Source: a virus. From it: a DNA stretch of 24,998 bases. Below are positions 1-7,674 of the stretch, piece after piece. The position numbers and the translations under genes are program-made. Where the stretch lies: IMG/VR virus record IMGVR_UViG_3300031963_000875, positions 1 through 24,998 of that record; one strand, given 5' to 3'. Each line of letters begins with the position of its first letter. Position 1 is the stretch's first letter. The notes under the pieces are model-generated. The model saw only the letters and a program-made list of their open reading frames with translations. It did no database searches and was not told where the DNA came from.

Positions 1-336
1 ACAACGTCGCAAATTCTGATTCAAAACCCCGGCGTTTTTAACTTTAACTTTTCGATACAGTTTGACAAAACGTCTGGTGGTGACGCGATTGCTGACGTAT
101 GGTTCCGCAAGAACGGAACGGATATTGCCGACTCAGCATCCCGTATCCGCATTAAAGGAAACGCGGGAGAAATTTTTGCGTCCGCCAGCGTGTTCCAAGA
201 AGCGTCTAACGGCGATTACATTCAGATCATGTGGGCAACTGACAGCACTGACGTACAACTTGCTTATTTTGCGGCGGCAGCGCCCGTTCCGGCCATTCCG
301 TCGATTATTCTTACCGTTACTCAGGTGAATTTATGA
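1..336 (+). CDS. Phage tail structural protein, C1q/TNF-like fold (5'-truncated)
   Basis: The reading frame is open from the first base and ends with TGA at 334-336, leaving 111 C-terminal residues; the start lies outside the window. The fragment carries the pattern VWFRKNGTDI, then ADSASRIRI, then GDYIQIMWATD, which resembles the beta-rich C1q/TNF-like domain found at the end of many phage tail and structural proteins. The stop overlaps the ATG of the next tail gene (ATGA), so the two are probably translationally coupled. A role as a virion surface or tail-tip component is inferred from the motif and from the fibre genes that follow. The missing N-terminus could carry another domain. Confidence 0.75.
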   Translation, partial: TTSQILIQNPGVFNFNFSIQFDKTSGGDAIADVWFRKNGTDIADSASRIRIKGNAGEIFASASVFQEASNGDYIQIMWATDSTDVQLAYFAAAAPVPAIPSIILTVTQVNL

Positions 337-1133
337 GCGTATTTCTTTCATCTTTTGCCGGTGCCGGAGCGCAGTTCTTCGACAACAACGGCCTTATCCT
401 GTCGGGCGGTAAGATTTGGACGTATACCGCTGGCACCACGACCCCGCAGGCGACCTACACGGACTCGTCTGGTGCAACGCCGAACACGAACCCGATCATC
501 CTAAATGCTGCCGGTCGTACCGCGCAGGCGATCTGGTTGACTGAGGGCGTGTCGTACAAGTTCGTGCTGATGACCTCTGCGAACGTCGTGATCGGCACGT
601 ATGACGATATTGCCGGTGTCAACGACTTCAGCATTGAGGGCATTAACTGGTCGGACATTATCGGCACGCCGACGACCCTTTCGGGCTACGGCATTACCGA
701 CGCATTGTCTGCGGCCACGGCTGCGGCAACGTATGCGCCGAAGGCCAGCCCGACCTTTACGGGCACGGCGCTGATCCCCGACAACGCACCGTCAAACACG
801 AACCATCCTGTTGGGTATCGAGAAGCTCCGCAGAACAGCCAAACCGGCAACTACACGCTGATTGCGGCTGATGCGGCCAAGTCCGTCGTGATGAACGCGA
901 CGAGCGGTACGCTGACGATTCCGGCTAACGCGTCGGTGCCGTTTGCGGTTGGCACGGTCGTAATTATTATCAACGTCAATTCCACGGCGCTGTCAATTGC
1001 GATTACCTCAGACACGCTGACGCTTGTAAACAGCACTTCAACCGGCACGCGCACTTTGGCGCAAAATGGCGTGGCAACCTGTATCAAGATCGGCGCGACT
1101 TCGTGGCTGATTAGCGGAGCAGGCTTGACCTAA
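333..1133 (+). CDS. Tail fibre / receptor-binding protein with tailspike-type N-terminus
   Basis: 266 residues. Residues 15-95 match the particle-anchoring pattern common to phage tailspikes and fibres: FFDNNGLILSGGKIWTY, then a TTTP..TYTD segment, NPIILNAAGR, and a terminal DDIAG. Residues 105-145 hold the fibre-repeat phrase LSGYGITDA followed by PKASPTFTG, typical of collar or shaft repeats. The last ~110 residues are Ser/Thr/Val-rich and beta-like, suiting a trimeric tip. No enzymatic depolymerase motif is visible, so host adhesion is the likely role. It follows the C1q-like gene by ATGA overlap and overlaps the glycine-rich gene by TAATG. The tail-fibre class is fairly sure; the receptor is unknown. 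Confidence 0.85.
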   Translation: MSVFLSSFAGAGAQFFDNNGLILSGGKIWTYTAGTTTPQATYTDSSGATPNTNPIILNAAGRTAQAIWLTEGVSYKFVLMTSANVVIGTYDDIAGVNDFSIEGINWSDIIGTPTTLSGYGITDALSAATAAATYAPKASPTFTGTALIPDNAPSNTNHPVGYREAPQNSQTGNYTLIAADAAKSVVMNATSGTLTIPANASVPFAVGTVVIIINVNSTALSIAITSDTLTLVNSTSTGTRTLAQNGVATCIKIGATSWLISGAGLT

Positions 1134-1765
1134 TGGGCGGCGCGACTTTAGCAGCGTTTATTAACGGCACGACCGGCGGTGCTGGTGCGGGCGTTTATGA
1201 CGCGTCTGAACCAGGCACGGGGTCAGTGACGATCCCGGCATCGGCTATTGGCGTCACGATTGAATGCTGGGGTGCGGGTGGTGGCGGTGGTTATGGCTAT
1301 TTAGGTTTTATCGCACCGGGCGAACCTGAAGTGTTTCCCGGCGGCGGTGGCGGCGGCGGTGGCTATAGCAAAACCATTTTGGTGTTGACCGGACCAGACT
1401 CTGGCAAAACAATTAACTACACTGTGGGCACTGGTGGTGCGGGTGGTACGGGATTTTCGTCGAACGGCAATCCCGGCACGTTTAGTAACGTCTATAGCGG
1501 CACGTACACGATTACGACCATGACTTCTAACGCCGGTAATGGCGGAGAATCAGGTCAGTTTGCGCAGCAGGGCACGGGCGGTACAGCTTCGGGCGGTAAT
1601 ACGACTAACACGACCGGAAATGGCGGCGCGTTCTATACGCAAGCAGGCGCGGCAGGCGTTGCGGGTGTCGGGTCGTTAACGGCGGGTGGCGGCGGCAACG
1701 GCGGAGAGTTCTTTGACGGCGAGGCCGGATTAAATGGCCGCGTCCGTATGGTCTTTACGTTTTAA
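1133..1765 (+). CDS. Glycine-rich tail-tip/adhesin-like protein
   Basis: 210 residues, starting inside the stop of the fibre gene (TAATG). The protein is dominated by glycine runs (GAGGGGGYGY, GGGGGGGGYS, AGGGGNGGEF) separated by short beta-like, Thr/Asn-rich segments. Such glycine-rich C-terminal domains occur in phage fibre proteins and tip adhesins, where glycine helices can pack into polyglycine-II bundles (known for gp38-type adhesins). The position directly after the fibre gene fits a separate tip or chaperone/adhesin subunit. No catalytic motif is seen. Structural annotation is an inference; the family is not recognised with certainty. Confidence 0.7.
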   Translation: MGGATLAAFINGTTGGAGAGVYDASEPGTGSVTIPASAIGVTIECWGAGGGGGYGYLGFIAPGEPEVFPGGGGGGGGYSKTILVLTGPDSGKTINYTVGTGGAGGTGFSSNGNPGTFSNVYSGTYTITTMTSNAGNGGESGQFAQQGTGGTASGGNTTNTTGNGGAFYTQAGAAGVAGVGSLTAGGGGNGGEFFDGEAGLNGRVRMVFTF

Positions 1766-1773
1766 GGTGACAC

Positions 1774-2109
1774 ATGGCAGTTAGCATCAAAGTCTTAATC
1801 CCGGCAAAAATTGCCGAGTCAAGCCAAACAACGCAGTACGTTGCGACCAACGTATCGACCATTATCGACAAGTTCACGGCGACCAATTACGACACGTCGG
1901 CCCGGACGATCTCGGTCAATCTTGTCACGCAGTTTGACAACGCCGGAAACCAGAACCTAATCGTCAAGGCTAAGACCTTACTGCCGTCTGAGACGTATAC
2001 CTTCCCCGAGTTGGTTGGGCACATTCTGGCCCCCGGCGGGTATATCTCAACGCTGGCCTCTGCGGCTACGGCTATTAACATTCGGGCGTCAGGGCGAGAG
2101 GTGTCGTGA
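1774..2109 (+). CDS. Small phage virion-region protein, function unknown
   Basis: 111 residues with a good ribosome-binding site (AAGGTGAC) just upstream of the ATG. The sequence is beta-like: alternating polar/hydrophobic stretches with TQYVATNVSTIIDKF, ISVNLVTQFDN and LLPSETYTFPEL. That pattern suggests a compact beta-sandwich, as in small head-tail or fibre-associated proteins. No known motif or signal peptide is visible. The gene sits between the tail adhesin and a GNAT-like gene, and its stop overlaps the GTG start of the next gene. I do not recognise the family; a minor virion component is the most likely role by position. Confidence 0.7.
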   Translation: MAVSIKVLIPAKIAESSQTTQYVATNVSTIIDKFTATNYDTSARTISVNLVTQFDNAGNQNLIVKAKTLLPSETYTFPELVGHILAPGGYISTLASAATAINIRASGREVS

Positions 2110-2459
2110 CCGGACTAGTGGACAATCGAGAACTGGCTTTGCGAGTCGGCTACGAGGCGACGGATTGGTCCGCGCCTATGGCTTTTGACGACTATGCTAA
2201 GGCCGTTGCTGATTGGGACATCAAAGCCATTGTCCGAGATGACAAATGTATTGGTGCAGCGTATTTTAACGGCGACGAATTGCATGTTTCGGTTTTGCCG
2301 GAATGGCGTCGAAAATGGGCGACCCGTGGTCTGCTCAAGGCGCTGTTTGCCAAAGATCGTATTACGACGCGGGTAACGCCCGGTCACGAATACATGAACG
2401 GTATTTTGGAACGACTTGGATTTACGAACGATAACGGAATATACGTGAGAGGCCACTAA
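2106..2459 (+). CDS. GNAT-fold (acetyltransferase-like) phage protein
   Basis: 117 residues from a GTG start that overlaps the upstream stop (GTGA) behind GAGAGGTG. The order of elements is that of a short GNAT fold: an N-terminal helix, a strand with CIGAAYFNGDELHVSVLP, a basic WRRKWATRGLLKALF segment in the acetyl-CoA-loop position, and a C-terminal MNGILERLGF motif. Similar small GNAT-like proteins sit in structural operons of podoviruses (T7 gp13 is one example), where they are needed for virion assembly rather than shown to be enzymes. A clear Q/RxxGxG/A loop is not present, so catalysis is doubtful. The fold call is moderate and the role is inferred from location. Confidence 0.65.
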   Translation: MTGLVDNRELALRVGYEATDWSAPMAFDDYAKAVADWDIKAIVRDDKCIGAAYFNGDELHVSVLPEWRRKWATRGLLKALFAKDRITTRVTPGHEYMNGILERLGFTNDNGIYVRGH

Positions 2460-2461
2460 AA

Positions 2462-3193
2462 ATGGGCATCGAAACAGCAATTATTGGTAGCGCACTGGTC
2501 GGTGGCGCAGTCGCGTCACGAGGCGCGAAAAAGGCGGCACAGGCGCAAACTCAAGCCGCTGAATCTGCGGCAGCATCGCAAGAGCGTATGCTCGAACGGC
2601 AACTTGCCGAAACAGCACCGTTCCGCGAACTGTCACTTCAGCAGCTTAATCGCCTCGCAGCCCTTTACGGCCCCGGCGGTGAGTTTACCCGCGAGTTCAC
2701 GGCTGAAGACATGATGCGCGATCCGGGTTATGCGTTCCGTCTTGCAGAGGGCGAGAAGGCGCTGTCCCGTATGCAGGCTGCTCGTGGTCAGTATTTGGGT
2801 GGTGGCGCGATTCGTGCAGGCAGTCGATTTGGTCAAGAGTTGGCTAGTCAAGAATTTGGCGCTGCGGCAACTCGTGAGGCAAACCGCCGCGCTGCGGTCA
2901 GCAATGCACTGCTTGGGATCGGCGGATATGGCCCTGCCATCGCCGGTCAAAACGTCGGCGCAATGGGTTCTGCGGGGCAGAATATCGCCAATATTCAGTT
3001 GGGCGCTGGGCAAGCCCGTGCGTCAGGCTATCTCGGCCAATCTAACGCGTTGGCACAGGCACTTGGTCAAGCGGCGATGGGCTATGGCTTGTCGCGTGGC
3101 GGATATTTTGGCCCGTCCTCTGTGCGACCTGGCGGCAGCGCAAACCTTCAGACGTTGAATTACATGGGTCCGCAGTTCGGCGGGTACGGGTGA
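2462..3193 (+). CDS. DNA ejection/transfer (internal virion) protein
   Basis: 243 residues. The N-terminus has a hydrophobic glycine/alanine segment (residues 5-20) followed by an Ala/Gln-rich helix. A recognisable block follows: ERQLAETAPFRELSLQQLNRL, then MRDPGYAFRLAEGEKALSR, then AARGQYLGGGAIRAGSRFGQ and LASQEFG. This block is typical of proteins annotated as phage DNA transfer or injection proteins, carried in the capsid and delivered into the host envelope at infection. The C-terminal third is Gly/Ala-rich. It is first of three adjacent genes of this kind, as in podovirus ejection modules. The start ATG lies 2 bases after the previous stop; the upstream SD is weak. Confidence 0.8.
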   Translation: MGIETAIIGSALVGGAVASRGAKKAAQAQTQAAESAAASQERMLERQLAETAPFRELSLQQLNRLAALYGPGGEFTREFTAEDMMRDPGYAFRLAEGEKALSRMQAARGQYLGGGAIRAGSRFGQELASQEFGAAATREANRRAAVSNALLGIGGYGPAIAGQNVGAMGSAGQNIANIQLGAGQARASGYLGQSNALAQALGQAAMGYGLSRGGYFGPSSVRPGGSANLQTLNYMGPQFGGYG

Positions 3194-3196
3194 GTT

Positions 3197-4408
3197 ATGC
3201 CAGTTATCGGAACAACCCAACTTGAGCCGGTCAACATCCTTGGAAGCTATGTCCAAGGAATGGAACTAGGCCGCGCTAACCGTCTTGCACGACAGCAAGA
3301 AGCCGCTGCTATGGCGCAAGCGCAACGTGAAGCCGAGATGCGTAACTACTTGGCGACTGCTGACCTTTCGACGCCAGAGGCGCAGAATCAATTGCTGCGA
3401 TTTGGTGAGCCTGGTGCAAAAATGGCGCAGAGCCTTGCAACGATTGGCAAAGAGCGAACGCAACAGGAAAACACTCAACTAGAAATTGCGGGCCGTAAAA
3501 TTAAACGGCAACGCGATCTTTTGGCCCCTGTGGGCGATCAGGCTGGTTGGACGGCTTGGCGTAATAGCACGCTTGATGCCTATGGTGATGTGCCGGAAAT
3601 GGCGCAAGTTATTCCCGAGCAATACAGCCCAGCGGCAAAACAACAGTTGTTGTTAAGCGCAGACGACATCGTTTCGCGCTTGCCCATGTCGCCAGAAAAG
3701 TTTGCGCAAGAACAAGAATTGCGTAGAACTGGCGCGTCACGAACCGTCGTTCAAATGCCCGCTGCTGAAACAGAACGTAGTAAAACAGTTGGCAAGCTTG
3801 GCGGCGAAGCATTGGTTAATGAATTTAATGCAGTGTCCTCTGCCTCTCGCGGCCTTGCTCGTGATTACGAAACACTTGATTTGTTGCGTAAGGGCAAACC
3901 TGCAACGGGTATTACTTCAGAACTTGAAACCAATATCGCTCGATTTCGTTCGTCGGTTGGTAAAGACCCTGAGTCAATTAAAACCGCGTCGGATAGTCAG
4001 TTACTTGAGGCTTTGCTCGGTCAACAAGTGTTTGAGCAAATTCAATCACTTGGTGTCGGCGCTCGTGGTTTGGATACCCCGGCAGAGCGTGAATTCTTGC
4101 GTGAAGTTATCGCAGGCACTCGTAAGTTGGATAAGCAAACCCTTATCCAAATGGCTGAAATGCGTGCGAAGTACAAGGAAGACCTTGTTAACGACTATAA
4201 CGCTCGAATTGAATCTGGCGAACTGGACCAGTTCTTCAGTGATTTTGGCAAACCGAAGCGTGCTTTCAAGGTGCCGCAGCGCCCTGCTGAACCCGCCGCG
4301 CCGAAGACTTTTGCGACGGAAGCCCAAGCAGAGACGGCATTTAAGGCTGGCAAACTTAAAGCTGGTGATCGCGTAACGATTGGTGGTGTCAGCGGAACTT
4401 GGAAGTAA
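3197..4408 (+). CDS. Virion protein, probable ejection-apparatus component
   Basis: 403 residues, mostly helical. It has a long Ala/Gln/Glu-rich coiled-coil-like start (residues ~20-75), a central charged helical region with GVGARGLDTPAEREFL (about residue 290) and EMRAKYKEDL, and a C-terminal tail rich in Pro/Ala that ends in KAGDRVTIGGVSGTWK. Short tails of the type GDxVxIGG..GTW recur at the ends of phage virion proteins. Its size and position between two other internal-virion-like genes point to the ejectosome. It starts 3 bases after the preceding stop. No enzymatic motif is visible; the role is inferred from context. Confidence 0.7.
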   Translation: MPVIGTTQLEPVNILGSYVQGMELGRANRLARQQEAAAMAQAQREAEMRNYLATADLSTPEAQNQLLRFGEPGAKMAQSLATIGKERTQQENTQLEIAGRKIKRQRDLLAPVGDQAGWTAWRNSTLDAYGDVPEMAQVIPEQYSPAAKQQLLLSADDIVSRLPMSPEKFAQEQELRRTGASRTVVQMPAAETERSKTVGKLGGEALVNEFNAVSSASRGLARDYETLDLLRKGKPATGITSELETNIARFRSSVGKDPESIKTASDSQLLEALLGQQVFEQIQSLGVGARGLDTPAEREFLREVIAGTRKLDKQTLIQMAEMRAKYKEDLVNDYNARIESGELDQFFSDFGKPKRAFKVPQRPAEPAAPKTFATEAQAETAFKAGKLKAGDRVTIGGVSGTWK

Positions 4409-4411
4409 ACC

Positions 4412-6001
4412 ATGCCATTTGTTCCTGATAAGCCTAAATTTGTACCTGACGAGCCTGTTGGTGAAATCCCTCAGCGCACAGGGCTTGACCTTGCCTCGCA
4501 ATATGCTGGGGTAATTAGTCGGGCCGTAGCGCCGTATGCGGCAGTTACTGCGGCAGGCGCACCGATCCCCGGTGGAGCCGTTGCAGCGCCTATTGCTTTG
4601 GGCATTACGGATATTGGCGCTACGCTTGCCAATCTTGGCCTGCAAGCGACAGGATCAGAAAGGCGTGTTCCCGTACCATCGGAAGTTATCCGTGGTGGCT
4701 TGGAGCAAGTTGCGCCCTCTGCGTTTCGGCAACCGGAAACGGCTGCACAACGATTTGTTGCGACAGGCGCTGAAGCGGCAACCGGAGCAGCAGCACAAGC
4801 CAACGCTCTGCGTCAAATTGCAACGCAGTATGGTCCTGGCGCTGTTCGCAATGTGTTGACTGCTATGGGTCAAGCTCCGGCTGCGCAGGCCACGGCAGCA
4901 ACGGGTGGCGCAACGGCCCAACAAGCATTGATTGAAACGTCTGAGCCTGATTCTGCGCAGCGTAATCCTGTATTGGTTGCTGCGGTCGGAACACTTGGCA
5001 GCATATTAGCGGGCAAGGTTGGCGTGCGTGGCCCACAGGCGGTGCGAGAACTTTTTGGAAAAGGAACGCCGACTGAAGAACAGGTCTATCAGCAAGCAAA
5101 AGCCAAATACCGTGAGTTCGATAAGGCGGGCGTAGCGTTCTCAAGTACGGCCTATGACCGTATGTTAGGTAACTTGCGGCAGCGCCTTACTGATGCGGGC
5201 TATACCGATCAAAGCGCGATTACGTCCGTATTGAACAAACTTGATAAGTTTAAGGGTCAGCCTCGCAACCTTACGGACATTGACACCGCTCGAAGCGACG
5301 TGACGAAGAGTCTGATTAAGTCGCAGGACGAAAACGTCCGTCGGCTGGGGCGAGAGATTGCTGACGAACTGGATGATTTTGTTGTCAACGCATCGCCGAA
5401 CGATGTGATTAGCGGCAATCTTCCGCAGGCGCTTTCTAATCTGAACGAGGCTCGTCGGCTTTGGACTCAGGTTAGCCGCAGTGAACAAATGAGCGAATTG
5501 TTCCGTCGGGCGAAATTGTCCGACCAACCGCTTGACGTTGCGGTAAGACAAGAGTTCCGCAGCCTTGCTAGGAATCAACGTCGATTTAATAAGTTTAGCC
5601 CTGAAGAACAAGAGTTTATTCAAAATGTCATCGACGGTGGCAAAGTAGCGGAAGCTCTTACAAACTTCAGCGAAGCACTGCGCGTGCAGCGATCTCTTGG
5701 TGGAACGCTGTATTTAGGCGCTGGCGGCCTTGCCACACCATATGCGGCTTCAGTTGGGCAAATTGACCCATTGACTGCAATAACAATTATGGGTGGCGTC
5801 ACTGGAACGCGGGCTCTTACATCGGCGGTTGCCAATCGGTTGGCTGCTCAACGTGCAGCGACGGCAGGCCGTGCGATGCGCGGGTTCCGGCCAGAGCCGT
5901 TGGCTTCATTGGCTTTGCCGACTGCACAAGCTGCTATTCGTCCTGGCGATGTTAACTTCCTACAACAGTCGGAAGTCCTTAATGCCTTATCTGGGAGATA
6001 A
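4412..6001 (+). CDS. Large virion protein with membrane-active segments, probable ejection protein
   Basis: 529 residues, preceded by GGAAG. The N-terminus repeats a PDKPKFVPDEP phrase. Residues ~35-80 and ~180-210 are long Ala/Gly/Ile/Val segments that could insert in a membrane, and another hydrophobic stretch lies near residues 430-480 (YLGAGGLATPYAASV). Between them, residues ~215-420 are charged and helical (EEQVYQQAKAKYREFDKAG, NLNEARRLWTQVSR). Alternating soluble helical and hydrophobic Gly/Ala parts are typical of podovirus ejection proteins that form a trans-envelope conduit. The last gene before the lysis cassette is a common position. No lytic transglycosylase motif was found. Confidence 0.7.
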   Translation: MPFVPDKPKFVPDEPVGEIPQRTGLDLASQYAGVISRAVAPYAAVTAAGAPIPGGAVAAPIALGITDIGATLANLGLQATGSERRVPVPSEVIRGGLEQVAPSAFRQPETAAQRFVATGAEAATGAAAQANALRQIATQYGPGAVRNVLTAMGQAPAAQATAATGGATAQQALIETSEPDSAQRNPVLVAAVGTLGSILAGKVGVRGPQAVRELFGKGTPTEEQVYQQAKAKYREFDKAGVAFSSTAYDRMLGNLRQRLTDAGYTDQSAITSVLNKLDKFKGQPRNLTDIDTARSDVTKSLIKSQDENVRRLGREIADELDDFVVNASPNDVISGNLPQALSNLNEARRLWTQVSRSEQMSELFRRAKLSDQPLDVAVRQEFRSLARNQRRFNKFSPEEQEFIQNVIDGGKVAEALTNFSEALRVQRSLGGTLYLGAGGLATPYAASVGQIDPLTAITIMGGVTGTRALTSAVANRLAAQRAATAGRAMRGFRPEPLASLALPTAQAAIRPGDVNFLQQSEVLNALSGR

Positions 6002-6003
6002 TC

Positions 6004-6198
6004 ATGCTTAAAGGCGCACTCAAATCTAAAACTGTTTGGTTCAACGTTCTAATCGCTGTGCTAGGCGGCCTCGAACTGGTCGGCGCACACCTCACGACAT
6101 TGTTTGGTAATCAGATCGCCGCAGCAATTCTGCTGGCCGGTGGTATCGCTAACCTTGCCCTGCGTGCTGTCACCACACAGGCATTATCGGAGAAGTGA
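6004..6198 (+). CDS. Putative holin (two transmembrane segments)
   Basis: 64 residues behind a good SD (GGGAGA). There are two hydrophobic segments, about residues 12-30 and 37-57, separated by a short polar linker, with a basic N-terminus (LKGALKSKT) and a charged C-terminal end (TTQALSEK). The KSKTVWFN opening and the two-helix layout resemble small phage holin-like proteins. It is the first gene of a holin-spanin-endolysin cluster, which supports a role in forming inner-membrane lesions at lysis. An accessory membrane protein is the alternative, because the next small gene also has a membrane helix. Confidence 0.65.
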   Translation: MLKGALKSKTVWFNVLIAVLGGLELVGAHLTTLFGNQIAAAILLAGGIANLALRAVTTQALSEK

Positions 6199-6199
6199 C

Positions 6200-6436
6200 G
6201 TGGATGAGATGCAAGTTTTGTTTAATGTCGCGGTCGGTATCGCAGGCGTTTTTGGTGGCTGGATACTGAACAACATCAGTCGAGCGATTGAACGGCTTGA
6301 TAGGGAAGTCCGTGATTTCCCGCATGTGTATGTCCGCCGGGAAGATTACAAAGACGACATTAAGCACATCAAGATTACGCTTGACCGCATCTTTGATCTG
6401 ATCGGCGATCTGCACCAGAGCAAGGCTGACAAATGA
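6200..6436 (+). CDS. Small membrane protein of the lysis cassette
   Basis: 78 residues from GTG 6200, chosen because GGAGAAG precedes it at good spacing; an in-frame ATG at 6209 is the alternative. One N-terminal hydrophobic helix (VLFNVAVGIAGVFGGWIL) is followed by a charged cytoplasmic or periplasmic helix with ERLDREVRDFP, YVRREDYKDDI and a C-terminal LDRIFDLIGDL. A single helix plus coiled-coil-like tail next to a holin suggests an antiholin or second holin, but that is inference. Its stop overlaps the ATG of Rz (ATGA). Confidence 0.7.
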   Translation: MDEMQVLFNVAVGIAGVFGGWILNNISRAIERLDREVRDFPHVYVRREDYKDDIKHIKITLDRIFDLIGDLHQSKADK

Positions 6437-6900
6437 TCCCTTGGTGGCTGTGGCGTGTCGCGCCATACGCCATAGGCGTAGTTGTCATTGTTGTAGCGTC
6501 ATGGGGCGCGTTGAATAACGCTAGAGAGGAAGGACGCAATGAGCTTCGGCCAGAGATTGAAAGACTTGAAGCCGAATTGGCAGCGGAGCGATCTGCCCGA
6601 GCGCGTGCGCAAGCTGCTTCAAATGCGTATCGGAGTGAGATGGATGGTCTTCGTAATCGTCCTCCTGTGTCTCGCCCTGTCCGCTTGTGCATCAACCCCG
6701 CGCCAGTGCCCAGCCCCCGCGACTCCGCCCCCGGAACTGATGGTTCCTCCACCCCCACCGGGAGCAACGCAAGACCGTCTGGACCAAATACTCAAGCAGG
6801 GCCGGACATCGGCCCCGACCTCTACGCCCTAGCACAATCATGCGATGCGGAGATTGCCAAGCTCCGCGCATTACAGGGGTGGGTCCGTGACGTTCGATGA
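6433..6900 (+). CDS. Rz: Rz-like i-spanin (inner-membrane subunit)
   Basis: 155 residues. An N-terminal transmembrane anchor (residues ~4-24, rich in Val/Ile/Ala) is followed by a periplasmic coiled coil (about residues 30-72: EIERLEAELAAERSARARAQ) and a Pro/Ser/Gly-rich stretch. It ends in a charged helix (SCDAEIAKLRALQGW). This is the architecture of i-spanins, which bridge the inner membrane to an outer-membrane Rz1 lipoprotein and fuse the membranes in the last step of lysis. The low-complexity Pro/Ser region (residues ~76-125) is where the Rz1 frame is read, which explains its composition. The 3' end overlaps the endolysin start. Confidence 0.85.
   Translation: MIPWWLWRVAPYAIGVVVIVVASWGALNNAREEGRNELRPEIERLEAELAAERSARARAQAASNAYRSEMDGLRNRPPVSRPVRLCINPAPVPSPRDSAPGTDGSSTPTGSNARPSGPNTQAGPDIGPDLYALAQSCDAEIAKLRALQGWVRDVR
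6539..6832 (+). CDS. Rz1: Rz1-like o-spanin lipoprotein, embedded in Rz in another frame
   Basis: The gene lies wholly inside Rz in the +1 frame. A signal segment VFVIVLLCLALSAC has a lipobox (LSAC, Cys50 when counted from 6539), followed by a proline-rich mature part (CPAPATPPPELMVPPPPPG), the hallmark of Rz1 outer-membrane lipoproteins. Two starts are credible. ATG 6539 has an excellent SD (GAGGAAGGA, 6526-6534) but gives a 35-residue leader before the hydrophobic core. ATG 6644 has GGAG at 6632 and gives a conventional 62-residue precursor. The long form is listed because its SD is the stronger. Together with Rz it forms the envelope-spanning spanin complex. Confidence 0.85.
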   Translation: MSFGQRLKDLKPNWQRSDLPERVRKLLQMRIGVRWMVFVIVLLCLALSACASTPRQCPAPATPPPELMVPPPPPGATQDRLDQILKQGRTSAPTSTP

Positions 6901-7363
6901 AGCGTTTAACCTATTGCTGCTGCACGAAGGCGGCTTTAGCGATCACGCTGCTGATCCTGGCGGCAAGACCAAGTACGGCATCACTGAGGCCGTAGCCCGA
7001 GAAGAAGGCTATCACGGCGATATGAAGCGATTGCCGCTGACGACAGCACATCGTATCTATCGCAAGAACTATTGGGATGCCATGCGGCTCGATCAGTGCC
7101 CGCCCGAAGTACGGTTCGATTTATTTGACGCGGCGGTCAACTCTGGTGTGCGACAAGCTACACGTTGGGCGCAGCGTATCCTCTCACTTAAAGACGACGG
7201 AATCTTAGGCGCACTCACCGTACAGGCGCTTAACACCTGTAACCGTCAAAAATTTCTTGCTAAATTCAATGGTCAGCGCCTATTCTTTATGACAAGTCTA
7301 CCCGGCTGGGCATCTTTTAGCCGTGGATGGGCGAGGCGAATCGCAGAGAATCTAATGCGATAA
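6887..7363 (+). CDS. Endolysin, GH108-type N-acetylmuramidase
   Basis: 158 residues from GTG 6887, preceded by GGGGTGGG and overlapping the end of Rz. The N-terminus has the family signature LLLHEGGFSDHAADPGGKTK (20 residues) followed by YGIT; the Glu of HEGGF (residue 14) is the expected catalytic acid. A C-terminal peptidoglycan-binding part (about residues 100-155) contains DDGILGALTVQALN and a final Arg/Trp-rich helix, as in the two-domain GH108 plus PG_binding_3 lysozymes. It should cleave the glycan backbone of peptidoglycan once the holin opens the inner membrane. No signal peptide or SAR segment is seen, so release is holin-dependent. The upstream in-frame ATG at 6845 lacks a comparable SD. 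Confidence 0.9.
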   Translation: MTFDEAFNLLLLHEGGFSDHAADPGGKTKYGITEAVAREEGYHGDMKRLPLTTAHRIYRKNYWDAMRLDQCPPEVRFDLFDAAVNSGVRQATRWAQRILSLKDDGILGALTVQALNTCNRQKFLAKFNGQRLFFMTSLPGWASFSRGWARRIAENLMR

Positions 7364-7374
7364 AGGGGGTAGGA

Positions 7375-7671
7375 ATGCGCTCTGACGGTATCCCGGCGAG
7401 TTTCCAGCTTGCGGGGCACACGATTAAAGTCAGGGTGGTTCCGCCGTCAAAGTGGCGACATGGCAAAGACTGCATCGGCATCTGGCTGCCAGAACATTAC
7501 CGAATTGACATCTTGAGTACTGTCAAAGGCTCTCATCGGCAACAAACTTTCTGCCATGAGGCTATCCATGCCATTTTGGACGTTGCTGGACACGAGGACT
7601 TGTCTCGTCAAGAGGCGCTCGTGGACAGATTGGGCCACCTCCTGCAACAAATGTTAACGACAATGGAGTAG
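7375..7671 (+). CDS. Small HExxH putative metallopeptidase-like phage protein
   Basis: 98 residues from ATG 7375 behind GGGGGTAGGA. The notable motif is CHEAIHAILDVAGHED (about residues 61-76): HEAIH is a zincin-type HExxH site, with the downstream ED..SRQEALVDRLGHLL helix giving a possible third ligand (Glu or His). The N-terminus is a small beta-rich part (IKVRVVPPSKW, IGIWLPEHYRIDI). Small HExxH proteins like this recur in phages next to lysis or DNA-metabolism genes, and their substrates are mostly unknown. Zinc binding is inferred; an inactive structural use of the fold is also possible. Confidence 0.7.
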   Translation: MRSDGIPASFQLAGHTIKVRVVPPSKWRHGKDCIGIWLPEHYRIDILSTVKGSHRQQTFCHEAIHAILDVAGHEDLSRQEALVDRLGHLLQQMLTTME

Positions 7672-7674
7672 GTT

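Noticed and set aside
333-1765. Diversity-generating retroelement or variable-repeat target in the tail genes
   Set aside because: No reverse transcriptase, template repeat or C-type lectin domain is visible in the window.
3702-4376. 224-residue plus-strand frame inside the second virion gene
   Set aside because: Shadow of the 3197-4408 gene: Leu/Arg/Ser-rich, no SD, no coupling to neighbours.
4046-4645. 199-residue minus-strand frame
   Set aside because: Antisense to two virion genes, with no SD or operon context and an unlikely composition.
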